Part shown: positions 7,648 to 15,068 of the stretch, piece by piece
How the letters are laid out: every line of letters begins with the position of its first letter
How positions within the stretch are numbered: the stretch's first letter is position 1
Source: an uncultured Eubacteriales bacterium
Lineage (GTDB): Bacteria > Bacillota > Clostridia > Peptostreptococcales > Anaerovoracaceae
Direction of reading: 5' to 3'
Assembly (NCBI GenBank): GCA_900553025.1
Contig: USBT01000008.1
Coordinates: 1 to 35,248, forward strand
Length of the DNA stretch: 35,248 bases
Notes under the pieces: generated by a model
Database searches by the model: none
Seen by the model: the letters and a program-made list of their open reading frames with translations, nothing else
Told to the model about the DNA's origin: nothing
Program-made: the position numbers and the translations under genes

Positions 7648-8339
7648 TTTACTTCCTCCATAATGTATCCGACCCCGCGAACAGTTTTAATATGCCTACC
7701 TGCATCGCCCAATTTCGTTCTTAAAGTGCCGATATGGACGTCAACTGTTCTTGATTCACCAACGTAAGATTCACCCCACACAAGGTTCATGAGTTGGTCT
7801 CTGCTATAAACCCTGTTCATATTCTCCAAAAACACCCTTAAAAGTTCAAACTCTTTGAGCGTCAGCTCGACATTTTCCTCCGAAACTTTAACAAGATGCC
7901 TACTTATTGACATCGAGATCTCTCCATTGCCCAGAAAATCAGTTCTTGGCGTACGAGTTCTCCTTAGTACCGCTTTAATCCTTGACAGAAGCTCCATCAT
8001 GCCAAAAGGCTTAACAAGGTAATCGTCAGCACCCGTATCAAGGCCCAGAACTTTGTCGAACTCTGTATTTTTTGCCGTCGTTATTATTACCGGAACATCC
8101 TTTGCAATTGTTTCACTTCTAAGCGTTTGCAAAATCGAAATGCCATCTTTCCCTGGTAGCATCAAATCAAGCAAAATCAAGTCAGGCTTCCTATTTATTA
8201 GACCGGCAAAGAAACTTTCACCATCCGCAAAGCCCTCGCATTCATAGTCTGCCATTTTCAGTGCGTACAAAATAGTTTTCCGTATGTCTTCGTTATCTTC
8301 AACGCAATATATAAGCATGCTTTGTCGTTTTTCCTCCAT
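7644..8339 (-). CDS. PhoB/PhoP-type response regulator (OmpR family)
   Basis: A 231-residue two-domain regulator: receiver domain with acidic pocket ED (15-17), phospho-acceptor D58 in LILLDLMLPG, T88 and K110, then an OmpR-type winged helix (about 130-230) ending HIKTVRGVGYIME. It should bind Pho boxes upstream of pstS once phosphorylated. The upstream ATG at 8339 has no ribosome binding site; the sequence GGAGG lies just inside it, before a second ATG at codon 8 (8318) that gives the usual MLIYCVEDNE start but at a long 14-base spacing. The codon-8 start may be the real one. It is 13 bases after phoU. PhoB or PhoP would both fit as a name. Confidence 0.9.
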   Translation of the reverse strand: MEEKRQSMLIYCVEDNEDIRKTILYALKMADYECEGFADGESFFAGLINRKPDLILLDLMLPGKDGISILQTLRSETIAKDVPVIITTAKNTEFDKVLGLDTGADDYLVKPFGMMELLSRIKAVLRRTRTPRTDFLGNGEISMSISRHLVKVSEENVELTLKEFELLRVFLENMNRVYSRDQLMNLVWGESYVGESRTVDVHIGTLRTKLGDAGRHIKTVRGVGYIMEEVK

Positions 8340-8352
8340 TTGAATTTTTTCG

Positions 8353-9018
8353 TTACCTAACAGTACCCTCTATCGAATAAAGGACCCATCCAGCAATGTT
8401 TTCTGCATGATCTCCTATACGCTCGAGATATTTTGAAACCATCAACATGTCGATAGCATGTTCGCCATCAGCAGATCCGTCCTTTAGGCAATCAACTATT
8501 TTGTTCTTGATTCCAACAAAATAATTATCTATCTCGTCATCAGTTTTTATTACTTCCCTTGCAATTGCTGCATCTTTCTTCACAAAAGCGTCAATACTGC
8601 CTGTTACCATTTTTCGTGTAGCATCCGCCATACTCGATATGCAATCCTCAATACCGATCTCGTTGCCTGGGTTACGATCAATAATTTCTGCGATATTCCC
8701 GGCCTGTATGCCTATTCGTTTCATATCCGTAACCATTTTGAGTGCGGCTGAAATTAAGCGAAGATCCCTTGCCACAGGCTGGTGCTGCATGAGTAGTTTT
8801 ATACATTTGCCTTCGATTGCACGTTCTTTTCTTTCTATTCTGATATCTAGGTCTGATATGTCGTCTTTTGTTATATTGGACTCATCAGAGATTCTTGTGC
8901 CAATTGTTCTTTGCCTGAGTACATCTGTAGATATTGAAATTGCTTTTTCGCACAAAATACCTAGCGATATCATTTCCTGATTTAATTCTTCGAGTTCTTG
9001 ATCTAACTTTATTTTCAT
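8353..9018 (-). CDS. phoU: Phosphate transport regulator PhoU
   Basis: A 221-residue all-helical protein of the usual PhoU length, with two three-helix bundle repeats. Family motifs include LIMQHQPVARDLRLISAALK-like sequence (here KLLMQHQPVARDLRLI) in the first repeat and DMLMVSKYLERIGDHAENIAGW in the second (partly quoted), each with the metal-binding E/DxxxD pattern. PhoU links the Pst transporter to the kinase and damps signalling when phosphate is plentiful. It lies between pstB (18 bases) and the regulator gene (13 bases). Confidence 0.95.
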   Translation of the reverse strand: MKIKLDQELEELNQEMISLGILCEKAISISTDVLRQRTIGTRISDESNITKDDISDLDIRIERKERAIEGKCIKLLMQHQPVARDLRLISAALKMVTDMKRIGIQAGNIAEIIDRNPGNEIGIEDCISSMADATRKMVTGSIDAFVKKDAAIAREVIKTDDEIDNYFVGIKNKIVDCLKDGSADGEHAIDMLMVSKYLERIGDHAENIAGWVLYSIEGTVR

Positions 9019-9036
9019 ATTATATACCCTTTTTCA

Positions 9037-9792
9037 TCATCCAAAACGTCCTGTAATGTAATCTTCTGTCCTCTTATCTTTAGGGACTGAGAAAATTTGA
9101 TCCGTCTTGCCCTTTTCTATAAGCTCTCCCAATAGAAAGAATGCTGTAACATCCGAAATACGAGCTGCTTGTTGCATGTTATGCGTTACTATAACAACTG
9201 TATATTTATCCTTTAGCTCCTGTACAAGTTCCTCAATTTTGCCAGTGGATATAGGGTCTAGTGCCGATGTAGGTTCATCCATTAGAAGGACTTCCGGCTC
9301 AACCGCTATTGCCCTTGCAATACAAAGCCTCTGCTGCTGCCCACCAGAGAGTCCGAGGGCGGATTGCTTTAACCTGTCTTTAAAATCATCCCAAGCGGCA
9401 GCTCCTCTTAGTGAGTTCTCTACTATCTCATCAAGTGCTATTCTAGATTTAATTCCATGAGTTCGCGGGCCATACGCAATATTATCGTACACACTCATAG
9501 GAAAAGGGTTTGGTCTTTGAAAAACCATTCCAACTCTTTTTCTGAGCATATTAATGTCCATATCGCCGTAGATATCCTCGCCATCAAGCCTTATATCACC
9601 TGTTATTTTGCACCCTTCTACCAAGTCATTCATGCGGTTTAGAGACTTTAGGAGTGTAGACTTACCACATCCTGATGGACCTATGAATGCCGTTATCTCA
9701 TTCTCAACTATATCCATGTTTATATTTTTCAGTGCATGAAAATCACTGTAGTATAGCTCGGTGTCTTTTATTGTTATCTTGTTGTTTGCCAT
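9037..9792 (-). CDS. pstB: Phosphate ABC transporter ATP-binding protein PstB
   Basis: A 251-residue ATPase with Walker A GPSGCGKST, Q-loop GMVFQRPNPFPMSVYDNIAYG (typical of PstB), signature LSGGQQQR and Walker B VLLMDEPTSALDP. The QRPNPFP element and the N-terminal DLHYFYGD-like segment (here DTELYYSDFHALKNI) identify it as PstB and not another importer ATPase. It powers phosphate uptake through PstC-PstA. One base separates it from pstA. Confidence 0.97.
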   Translation of the reverse strand: MANNKITIKDTELYYSDFHALKNINMDIVENEITAFIGPSGCGKSTLLKSLNRMNDLVEGCKITGDIRLDGEDIYGDMDINMLRKRVGMVFQRPNPFPMSVYDNIAYGPRTHGIKSRIALDEIVENSLRGAAAWDDFKDRLKQSALGLSGGQQQRLCIARAIAVEPEVLLMDEPTSALDPISTGKIEELVQELKDKYTVVIVTHNMQQAARISDVTAFFLLGELIEKGKTDQIFSVPKDKRTEDYITGRFG

Positions 9793-9793
9793 A

Positions 9794-10675
9794 TTATTCC
9801 TCCGTGGTCGTATTTTTTTCGAGTTTTCTTGCTATAAGTGAGGAGATTCCATTTAAAATTAATACAAGAAGCATCAAAACAGTTGCGGTTGCATAGGTCT
9901 GCTTAATATATAGCCCCTCTCCCGAAAGAACATACATATGAACCGAAAGGCTTCTACCTGAGTTAAGCATGGATGCCATAGGTTTTGCGATAGTACCGGC
10001 TGTGAAGACGAGGGCAGCCGACTCCCCGACAATCCTTCCGACAGCTATGATTACGGCGGACAGGATTCCGGGAGTCGCCGGGCGCAGCATTACCTTGAAA
10101 ATAGTCTGCACCCGGGTGGCTCCAAGAGCCAGGCTGCCCTCCTTGTAGCTGACAGGCACCATCCTTAGAGCCTCCTCAGTAGTTTCCATTACTATAGGCA
10201 AAATCATTATTCCAAGCGTTAAACAACCAGAAAGAATCGAAAGCTGTAAGCTCAAATATTTGACAAAGAATAATGCGCCAAAAAGACCATATACAATTGA
10301 GGGAACACCTGCAAGAGTTTGCGTAGCAAGCTTTATTATTTTGGCAAGCTTACTTTCTTTTTTTACATATTCAACCATGTACACAGCTGCGCCTATTCCT
10401 ATAGGCACCGACATCAATAGTGTAAATACCACCATCACAACTGTATTGACAATAGCAGGCATCATAGACACATTCTCGCTGTTGTATTCCCATGCAAAAA
10501 GTTTTGAATTTAAATTTGGTATACCATTTACCAAAATATATACCACAATGGTGAGAATTACTGCAAGCGTAATAAGTGCACCGCCCTTAACGAAAAATCT
10601 CGCTAATAATCCTGGTTTAAATATTTTTCTTGATTTTTCCCCTGCTTTGTTTCTCGCTACTGATGTGTTCTTCAA
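9794..10675 (-). CDS. pstA: Phosphate ABC transporter permease PstA
   Basis: A 293-residue permease with six probable membrane segments and the EAA-type loop EEALRMVPVSYKEGSLALGATRVQTI that contacts PstB. Conserved PstA features include GVPSIVYGLFGALFFV. It forms the channel with PstC. The ATG overlaps the pstC stop by 4 bases, and pstB follows after one base. Confidence 0.96.
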   Translation of the reverse strand: MKNTSVARNKAGEKSRKIFKPGLLARFFVKGGALITLAVILTIVVYILVNGIPNLNSKLFAWEYNSENVSMMPAIVNTVVMVVFTLLMSVPIGIGAAVYMVEYVKKESKLAKIIKLATQTLAGVPSIVYGLFGALFFVKYLSLQLSILSGCLTLGIMILPIVMETTEEALRMVPVSYKEGSLALGATRVQTIFKVMLRPATPGILSAVIIAVGRIVGESAALVFTAGTIAKPMASMLNSGRSLSVHMYVLSGEGLYIKQTYATATVLMLLVLILNGISSLIARKLEKNTTTEE

Positions 10676-11535
10676 TTTAAACTCCTCCTTAAAACAAGAG
10701 AGAATGTCAGATTAACTATTAATATGAAAACAAAGAGTACAGCTGCCGTAGCTAGCAAAGCCTGTCTATGTAAATCCGTAGCATAACCCATTTCAATTAC
10801 TATATTACCTGTCATTGTTCTAACTCCATCAAGCACACTCTTAGGTATTATCGCCTGATTACCGGCAACCATTATAACAGCCATAGTTTCTCCTATTGCT
10901 CTACCTACACCAAGTATTACTGCCGAAAAAATTCCACTTCGTGCAGCCCTCAGTTTGACCGCGAAAATACTTCTCTCGTGTGTAGCTCCAAGTGCAAGGC
11001 TTCCCTCATAATATCCCGGGTCTACCGCTTTCAGCGATGCCTGAGAAATTGCAACTATTGTAGGCAAAATCATGATACCAAGCAAAACAGATGCTGCTAA
11101 AAGACTCATGCCTTGAGAGTCAAGGTTATCTCTAATTAGCGGAACCAAAACTACCAGTCCGAAAAATCCGTAAAGGACTGATGGAATACCTGCCATTAGA
11201 TTTACAAGCCCTGAGAAGATAGAATAAAACTTCTTAGGACAATACTCTGCAAGGTAAATTGCGGTCATAACACCAATCGGTGCACCAATTAAGACTGCTC
11301 CCAGCGTAACATATATACTTCCTATTATCATAGGAAAAATCCCAAATTGATTATTCGCGGGCTTCCAAGTCTGGCCGAATATAAAATCTACAAATCCTAT
11401 TTTACCTATGGCTGAAAATCCGTTTGCGAATATGAAGATTGAAATCAGTATTACCGCTGCAACGGATACCAATGCTGAAATGAGGAAGGCAATGCTGACG
11501 ATGCCTTCCCGTATTTTTTTATTATATTTACTCAT
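10672..11535 (-). CDS. pstC: Phosphate ABC transporter permease PstC
   Basis: A 287-residue permease with six membrane segments, GIPSVLYGFFGLVVLVP and the coupling loop SQASLKAVDPGYYEGSLALGAT. It is distinguished from PstA by its position after pstS and by the N-terminal VDFIFGQTWKPANNQFGIFPMI segment (20 residues quoted), usual in PstC. It lies 63 bases after pstS, the longest gap within the operon. Confidence 0.96.
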   Translation of the reverse strand: MSKYNKKIREGIVSIAFLISALVSVAAVILISIFIFANGFSAIGKIGFVDFIFGQTWKPANNQFGIFPMIIGSIYVTLGAVLIGAPIGVMTAIYLAEYCPKKFYSIFSGLVNLMAGIPSVLYGFFGLVVLVPLIRDNLDSQGMSLLAASVLLGIMILPTIVAISQASLKAVDPGYYEGSLALGATHERSIFAVKLRAARSGIFSAVILGVGRAIGETMAVIMVAGNQAIIPKSVLDGVRTMTGNIVIEMGYATDLHRQALLATAAVLFVFILIVNLTFSLVLRRSLN

Positions 11536-11598
11536 TATTTCCTGCTTTTAAAATTAGAAGAACTTTTCGAATTAATGAACTCGTCAAAATCTAACAGC

Positions 11599-12501
11599 CT
11601 ATTTCTTAATCTCTGACCATTTTGTGATCTTGCCTGTGAAAATATCCTTAACCTGCTCTAGAGTTAGTTCTTCCTGTTTGCTATCCTTGTGAACGATTAC
11701 TGCAATCCCATCCTTTGCGATTACAGTGGCCTTAACTCCCTGGCTAGTTTCTGTGTCTTTAAGATCCCTTGATGCCATTCCGATGTCAACGCTACCATCA
11801 ATTGCTGATGTTACACCTGTAGTTGAGTCTGATTGCTGTACCATAACTTCCACCTTAGGATTAATCTTCTTATATGCCTCAGCAAGCTTCTCCATGAGTG
11901 GTGTTACAGAGCTTGAGCCGCCTATAGTAATCTTGCCGCCCTCTTTAACTGCATCAGAAGCCTCGTATTTTCCTGCTTCAGTAAGTTCTATATATCCATT
12001 TTCAGAAACTGTTTTCTGACCTTCTGTGCTTAGGATATAGTTGATAAAGTCCTTTCCTAGCTCGCTCAGATTATCTCCTGTAACAAGGTTGAAATTCCTT
12101 GCTATAGGATATTCACCCTTTTGGATATTCTTAACTGTTGGTTCAACGCCGTCAATCTTGAGTGCCTTAACAGTGTCATTAAGGGATGCGAGTGAAATAT
12201 ATCCTATGCTTGCTTTGTCCTCCGAAACAGATGTCATTGCAACGCTCGTTGAGTTTGTAATTACTGCTGTATCAACTGTATTATCGATCTTTTCACCTTG
12301 ATCGTTCTTTTCTTCAATTCCAACAAGTTCGATAAAAGCACCTCTTGTGCCTGAACCCTCTTCTCTTGAAATTACGCTTATTTTGTCGTTTTTCTCGCCA
12401 TCATCTCCCGATTTCTTATCGCCACAGGCTGACAAAATAACGGAAGCGCTCAAAACCATAGCCAATGCCAAAATCAGTGATAAAATTCTGCTTTTCTTCA
12501 T
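11599..12501 (-). CDS. pstS: Phosphate-binding lipoprotein PstS, apparently circularly permuted
   Basis: A 300-residue lipoprotein: hydrophobic signal with lipobox LSAC (lipidated Cys26), then the phosphate-binding fold. In ordinary PstS the N-terminal half carries GSS(T/S)VTPLMEKLAEAY...DIFTGKI and the C-terminal half SREEGSGTR...IGYISL...EGQ. Here the order is reversed: SREEGSGTR is at 45-53, IGYISL at 99-104, EGQK at 160-163, then GGSSSVTPLMEK at 194-205 and DIFTGKITKWSEI at 287-298. The half-sites are intact, so binding is likely kept. Start at 12501 has an AAAGGA ribosome binding site. It is the first gene of the operon, behind a Pho-box-like promoter. Confidence 0.9.
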   Translation of the reverse strand: MKKSRILSLILALAMVLSASVILSACGDKKSGDDGEKNDKISVISREEGSGTRGAFIELVGIEEKNDQGEKIDNTVDTAVITNSTSVAMTSVSEDKASIGYISLASLNDTVKALKIDGVEPTVKNIQKGEYPIARNFNLVTGDNLSELGKDFINYILSTEGQKTVSENGYIELTEAGKYEASDAVKEGGKITIGGSSSVTPLMEKLAEAYKKINPKVEVMVQQSDSTTGVTSAIDGSVDIGMASRDLKDTETSQGVKATVIAKDGIAVIVHKDSKQEELTLEQVKDIFTGKITKWSEIKK

Positions 12502-12560
12502 TTCTTTTAATTCCTTTCCAGTTAGTTTAATTTATTTTATTTAATTCAATTACAAATCTA

Positions 12561-12615
12561 ATAATATATGTGGAAAGTAATGTCTGTTATCACCTTTTTG
12601 TAAAGTTTTTGTAAA
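12561..12615 (-). promoter_or_regulatory. pstS promoter with Pho-box-like direct repeats
   Basis: On the minus strand two perfect TTTACA boxes (12610-12615, 12599-12604) are spaced 11 bp apart, followed in the same phase by the weaker GTGATA and CATTAC, and then AT-rich TATATT/TATTAT (12561-12568) as a -10 region. Bacillus PhoP binds TT(A/T/C)ACA-like repeats with 11-bp spacing, so this fits control by the regulator encoded in the same operon. No good -35 box is present, as expected for an activated promoter. Confidence 0.65.
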
Positions 12616-12628
12616 ATCGTATTTGCCA

Positions 12629-12790
12629 CAAAATACTGCGAAAAAGATATCAATCTGAGCAATATCGCAACAAAATATATCTAACTGCAAAATTCTGGCA
12701 ACAAAATAGTCAGCTTCGGCACCCCACGATAAAATACACACATTCGTAATCCCACAACAAAATATACCAAGCCGCAAAATGCCTCAACAA
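12629..12790. repeat. Degenerate ~30-bp repeats with CAAAATA core
   Basis: The plus strand shows the heptamer (C/T)AAAATA at 12629, 12671, 12702, 12730 and 12758, the last four spaced 31, 28 and 28 bases. Neighbouring bases are partly shared: GCAACAAAATA or CACAACAAAATA before the core, and TGCAAAAT/CGCAAAAT inside two units. An open frame crosses the region but changes character with the repeats. The array lies between the pstS promoter and the rbr terminator. Confidence 0.55.
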
Positions 12791-12799
12791 GCCGTAAGT

Positions 12800-12915
12800 A
12801 AACGCACAATCCCACAATCGGTGCCACTCGTAAAACTGGTGGTTCGAACTTGGGCAATAAGCCCCTACAATTGGCCCATGCCTAAAGACGCGGGCTTTTA
12901 CTATGGGGTTGTAAG
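12800..12915. other. GC-richer stretch with several small hairpins
   Basis: This stretch between the repeats and the rbr terminator is richer in G+C than its surroundings. It holds CCAC/GTGG arms (12826-12842), GGGC-AATAA-GCCC, TGGGC/GCCCA and GCCC/GGGC arms ending in TTTT near 12899. It contains GGTTCGAAC but no tRNA cloverleaf can be built. I see no gene in it. It might be a relic of a mobile or RNA element. Confidence 0.3.
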
Positions 12916-12920
12916 TCCAT

Positions 12921-12953
12921 AAAAAAAAGCATAGCCACTTGAAGCGACTATGC
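12921..12953 (-). terminator. Rho-independent terminator of perR-rbr
   Basis: On the minus strand the arms GCATAG and CTATGC extend through CTT/AAG with two mismatches, followed by eight consecutive T (12921-12928). It lies 60 bases after the rbr stop. Confidence 0.85.
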
Positions 12954-13012
12954 CTGACTTTTGAATATTTTGTTGTTGCCTACGAGCAAGATGCCGCAAG
13001 CATATGAATAGA

Positions 13013-13552
13013 TTAATAATTCTCAGGTTTAATCTGGAAGAATGCCTGTGGGTGCTTACATGCTGGACATACCGCAGGAGCCTTCTTAGCAACTGTAATG
13101 TATCCGCAGTTGATGCACTGCCATGTAACCTCTTCTTCTCTCTCGAACACTTTGCCTTCCTTAAGGTTAGCAGCAAGCTTTCTGTATCTTTCCTCGTGCT
13201 TTTCTTCAACATCAGCAACCAATCTCATCTGAGTAGCGATGTCCTTAAAGCCTTCCTCATCTGCAACATCAGCAAATCCAGGGTACATTTCTGTCCACTC
13301 ATAATGCTCGCCCTCAGCTGCTGTGATTAGATTTTCTGCTGTAGTTCCAATGCCCTCAGCTGCCTTATACCATAGTTTTGCGTGCTCTTTTTCGTTATCA
13401 GCAGTTTCCTCAAAAATCTTAGAAATTTGAACGTATCCATCTTTCTTAGCCTGAGAAGCAAAATATGTGTACTTGTTTCTTGCCATTGACTCGCCACCGA
13501 AAGCAGCCATCAAGTTTTCATAAGTTTTTGTTCCTTTTAAATCCTTAACCAT
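13013..13552 (-). CDS. rbr: Rubrerythrin
   Basis: A 179-residue protein with an N-terminal four-helix diiron domain (about 1-135) and a C-terminal rubredoxin-like domain. Diiron ligands are seen as E21, E54, H57 (NEKEH) and the DVEEKHEE pattern (E117, H119). The iron-sulfur site is C146-x2-C149 and C162-x2-C165. It reduces hydrogen peroxide to water with electrons from reduced rubredoxin or NADH oxidoreductase, in the cytoplasm. It is 27 bases after perR with a strong GGAGG site and shares its promoter, so PerR should control it. Confidence 0.97.
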   Translation of the reverse strand: MVKDLKGTKTYENLMAAFGGESMARNKYTYFASQAKKDGYVQISKIFEETADNEKEHAKLWYKAAEGIGTTAENLITAAEGEHYEWTEMYPGFADVADEEGFKDIATQMRLVADVEEKHEERYRKLAANLKEGKVFEREEEVTWQCINCGYITVAKKAPAVCPACKHPQAFFQIKPENY

Positions 13553-13579
13553 AATAAAACCTCCATTAAATTATTTACA

Positions 13580-13999
13580 TTATTTTTTATTCTCAATGCC
13601 TGCGCAGTTATCACAGACATAGGATAACATTGTTTCTGAAATCTCGAACTTATCGGGTTCGAGGTTGAATGCCTCAGCTATTGCAGCCTTTACATTATCG
13701 AAGGATTTCTCATTCACAGGAAAGATATCTTTAAGCTCCCCGCATGCACGGCACCTCATATGAAAATGCTCTGTCATTACAGAATCATATCTATCGCTTT
13801 CTCCCGGCATGGATATTTTTTCAATCTCCCCAAGCTCAACGAGTTTATTGAGATTTCTATATACCGTTGCAATTCCAATTGTAGGTATGAATTTCTTTGC
13901 TTCCCCATATATCCATTCTGCCGTTGGATGGATATGATTATCTTGAACGATTTCGAGGATGAGATCCCTTTGTTTGCTTTTTCTTAAATTTTCAAGCAT
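13580..13999 (-). CDS. perR: Peroxide-responsive repressor PerR (Fur family)
   Basis: A 139-residue Fur-family regulator: winged-helix DNA-binding domain (about 10-80, HPTAEWIYGEAKKFIPTIGIATVYRNL split across it) and dimerisation domain. Structural zinc is held by C83xxC86 and C129xxC132. The regulatory metal ligands of PerR are all present by position: H24, D72 (YDS), H78 and H80 (EHFHMRC) and D91. The pattern fits PerR better than Fur or Zur, as does the adjacent rubrerythrin. A perfect 7-1-7 box lies at its own transcription start. Confidence 0.9.
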   Translation of the reverse strand: MLENLRKSKQRDLILEIVQDNHIHPTAEWIYGEAKKFIPTIGIATVYRNLNKLVELGEIEKISMPGESDRYDSVMTEHFHMRCRACGELKDIFPVNEKSFDNVKAAIAEAFNLEPDKFEISETMLSYVCDNCAGIENKK

Positions 14000-14179
14000 G
14001 GTCTACCTCCTACATCGAATATCTTAACCTATATCTTGCTACATCTATATATCAGCTATATCTAAGGCTATGTCCATGCAATGTCCAAAATATATGTTTG
14101 ATATATCTAAAATATCTATTCTATCTCTGAACCTTTAAACAATCACGCCCACACCACTTTTCTGTATGCACATGCTAAC

Positions 14180-14194
14180 TGATAATCATTATCA
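14180..14194. promoter_or_regulatory. PerR/Fur-type operator (perfect 7-1-7 palindrome)
   Basis: TGATAAT-C-ATTATCA is a perfect 15-bp inverted repeat of the Fur/PerR type. It begins 9 bases downstream of the -10 box of the perR promoter and so covers or just follows the transcription start, a repressing position. PerR autoregulation is inferred. Confidence 0.85.
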
Positions 14195-14203
14195 TTTATA
14201 AAG

Positions 14204-14232
14204 AGTATACCGCTTTTTAACGAACTTGTCAA
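14204..14232 (-). promoter_or_regulatory. Consensus promoter of perR-rbr
   Basis: On the minus strand TTGACA (14227-14232), a 17-base spacer and TATACT (14204-14209). Transcription would start near 14197, leaving a leader of about 195 bases before perR. That leader (14000-14197) is AT-rich with repeated TATATCT-like strings and shows no convincing fold. Confidence 0.85.
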
Positions 14233-14431
14233 CAGAAAAAATCAATCACTAATTTTATTCTTTCTGCGACAATTTGATTTTTCATACAATATTAGTGTTC
14301 TTTCTGTAGATTATTGCGGAATTACTACGCCGATTTAACTTATTCCTCGCTTCACACAAAATAAATTAAAGTCTTATTTCTATTTATATGTTTAAACGGC
14401 AACTTTTTTGTCTATAAATATCCTGTACGGC

Positions 14432-14461
14432 TTATGGACGTAAATAAAAAAGTAATATAAT
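14432..14461 (+). promoter_or_regulatory. Possible desulfoferrodoxin promoter
   Basis: A perfect TATAAT (14456-14461) lies 24 bases before the start codon; the -35 candidate TTATGG (14432-14437, 18-base spacer) is weak. The rest of 14233-14431 shows nothing else. Confidence 0.4.
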
Positions 14462-14485
14462 TATTAATTTTTTAGGAGGTTAAAG

Positions 14486-14866
14486 ATGGTAAAGGTTTAT
14501 AAATGTCAGGAATCAGGAATTGTTGTTGCTAAGATTTACGGTGCGGATGATCATGCACCTTCTTGCTGTGGCAAAGAAATGGTTGAGCTTAAGGCTAACA
14601 CCGTAGATGCAGCAAAAGAGAAGCATGTTCCTGTAATTGAAAAGGACGGAAACAAGGTTGTCGTAAAAGTGGGAAGCGTTGAACACCCTATGACTGAAGA
14701 GCATCACATTGGTTTTATTGCTATTGAAACTTGCTGTGGTCTTAGACTTGCTGAGCTTGACCACACAGGCAAGCCTGAAGCAACATTCTATCTTGGCGAA
14801 GATGAAGAGCTAAAGGCAGCTTACGAATACTGCAACCTACACGGACTTTGGAAGGCTGAGGCATAA
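14486..14866 (+). CDS. dfx: Desulfoferrodoxin / superoxide reductase with an incomplete centre I
   Basis: A 126-residue two-domain protein. The C-terminal superoxide reductase domain has the iron ligands E45-K46-H47 (EKHVP), H67, H73, C116 and H119 (YCNLHGLW), so it should reduce superoxide to peroxide. The N-terminal desulforedoxin domain normally holds iron with four cysteines (C-x2-C ... CC). Here C7, C27 and C28 remain but the second position is Ser10 (KCQESG), so this centre is probably altered or lost. Strong AGGAGG site upstream. It is divergent from perR-rbr and completes a superoxide-to-water pathway with rubrerythrin. Confidence 0.93.
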   Translation: MVKVYKCQESGIVVAKIYGADDHAPSCCGKEMVELKANTVDAAKEKHVPVIEKDGNKVVVKVGSVEHPMTEEHHIGFIAIETCCGLRLAELDHTGKPEATFYLGEDEELKAAYEYCNLHGLWKAEA

Positions 14867-14880
14867 ATTGCAAATAAGTT

Positions 14881-14912
14881 TTGAGCCATTATAGAAGTTA
14901 TAGAAGGCTCAA
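14881..14912 (+). repeat. Hairpin after the desulfoferrodoxin gene
   Basis: Perfect 7-bp arms TTGAGCC/GGCTCAA with an 18-base loop lie directly after the stop codon and before the terminator. No T-tract follows. It may help protect the 3' end of the mRNA. Confidence 0.5.
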
Positions 14913-14930
14913 GCATCAAACGAAACTTTA

Positions 14931-14962
14931 AAACGGCTTGCTCATTTGAGCTTGCCGTTTTT
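14931..14962 (+). terminator. Terminator of the desulfoferrodoxin gene
   Basis: Arms AAACGGC/GCCGTTT with an inner GCTC-ATTT-GAGC stem, ending in a T-run of five. The A-rich upstream side means it may also work weakly on the minus strand. Confidence 0.85.
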
Positions 14963-15068
14963 AGTTTGCCTTTATATGGAAAACACCAACATAGACAAGA
15001 TATAAAATCGAACAAACGCAATATTTATGATATAATTAAAGCAATTAAAAGACCAAAGAGGTGCTTGT

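Noticed and set aside
12550..12777. 75-codon open frame upstream of pstS
   Set aside because: It runs through the Pho-box promoter and the CAAAATA repeats; its odd FCCDI/FCCGI strings come from the repeats.
12838..12862. tRNA-like GGTTCGAAC string
   Set aside because: The flanking bases do not pair as a T stem, and no acceptor or anticodon arm can be built on either strand.
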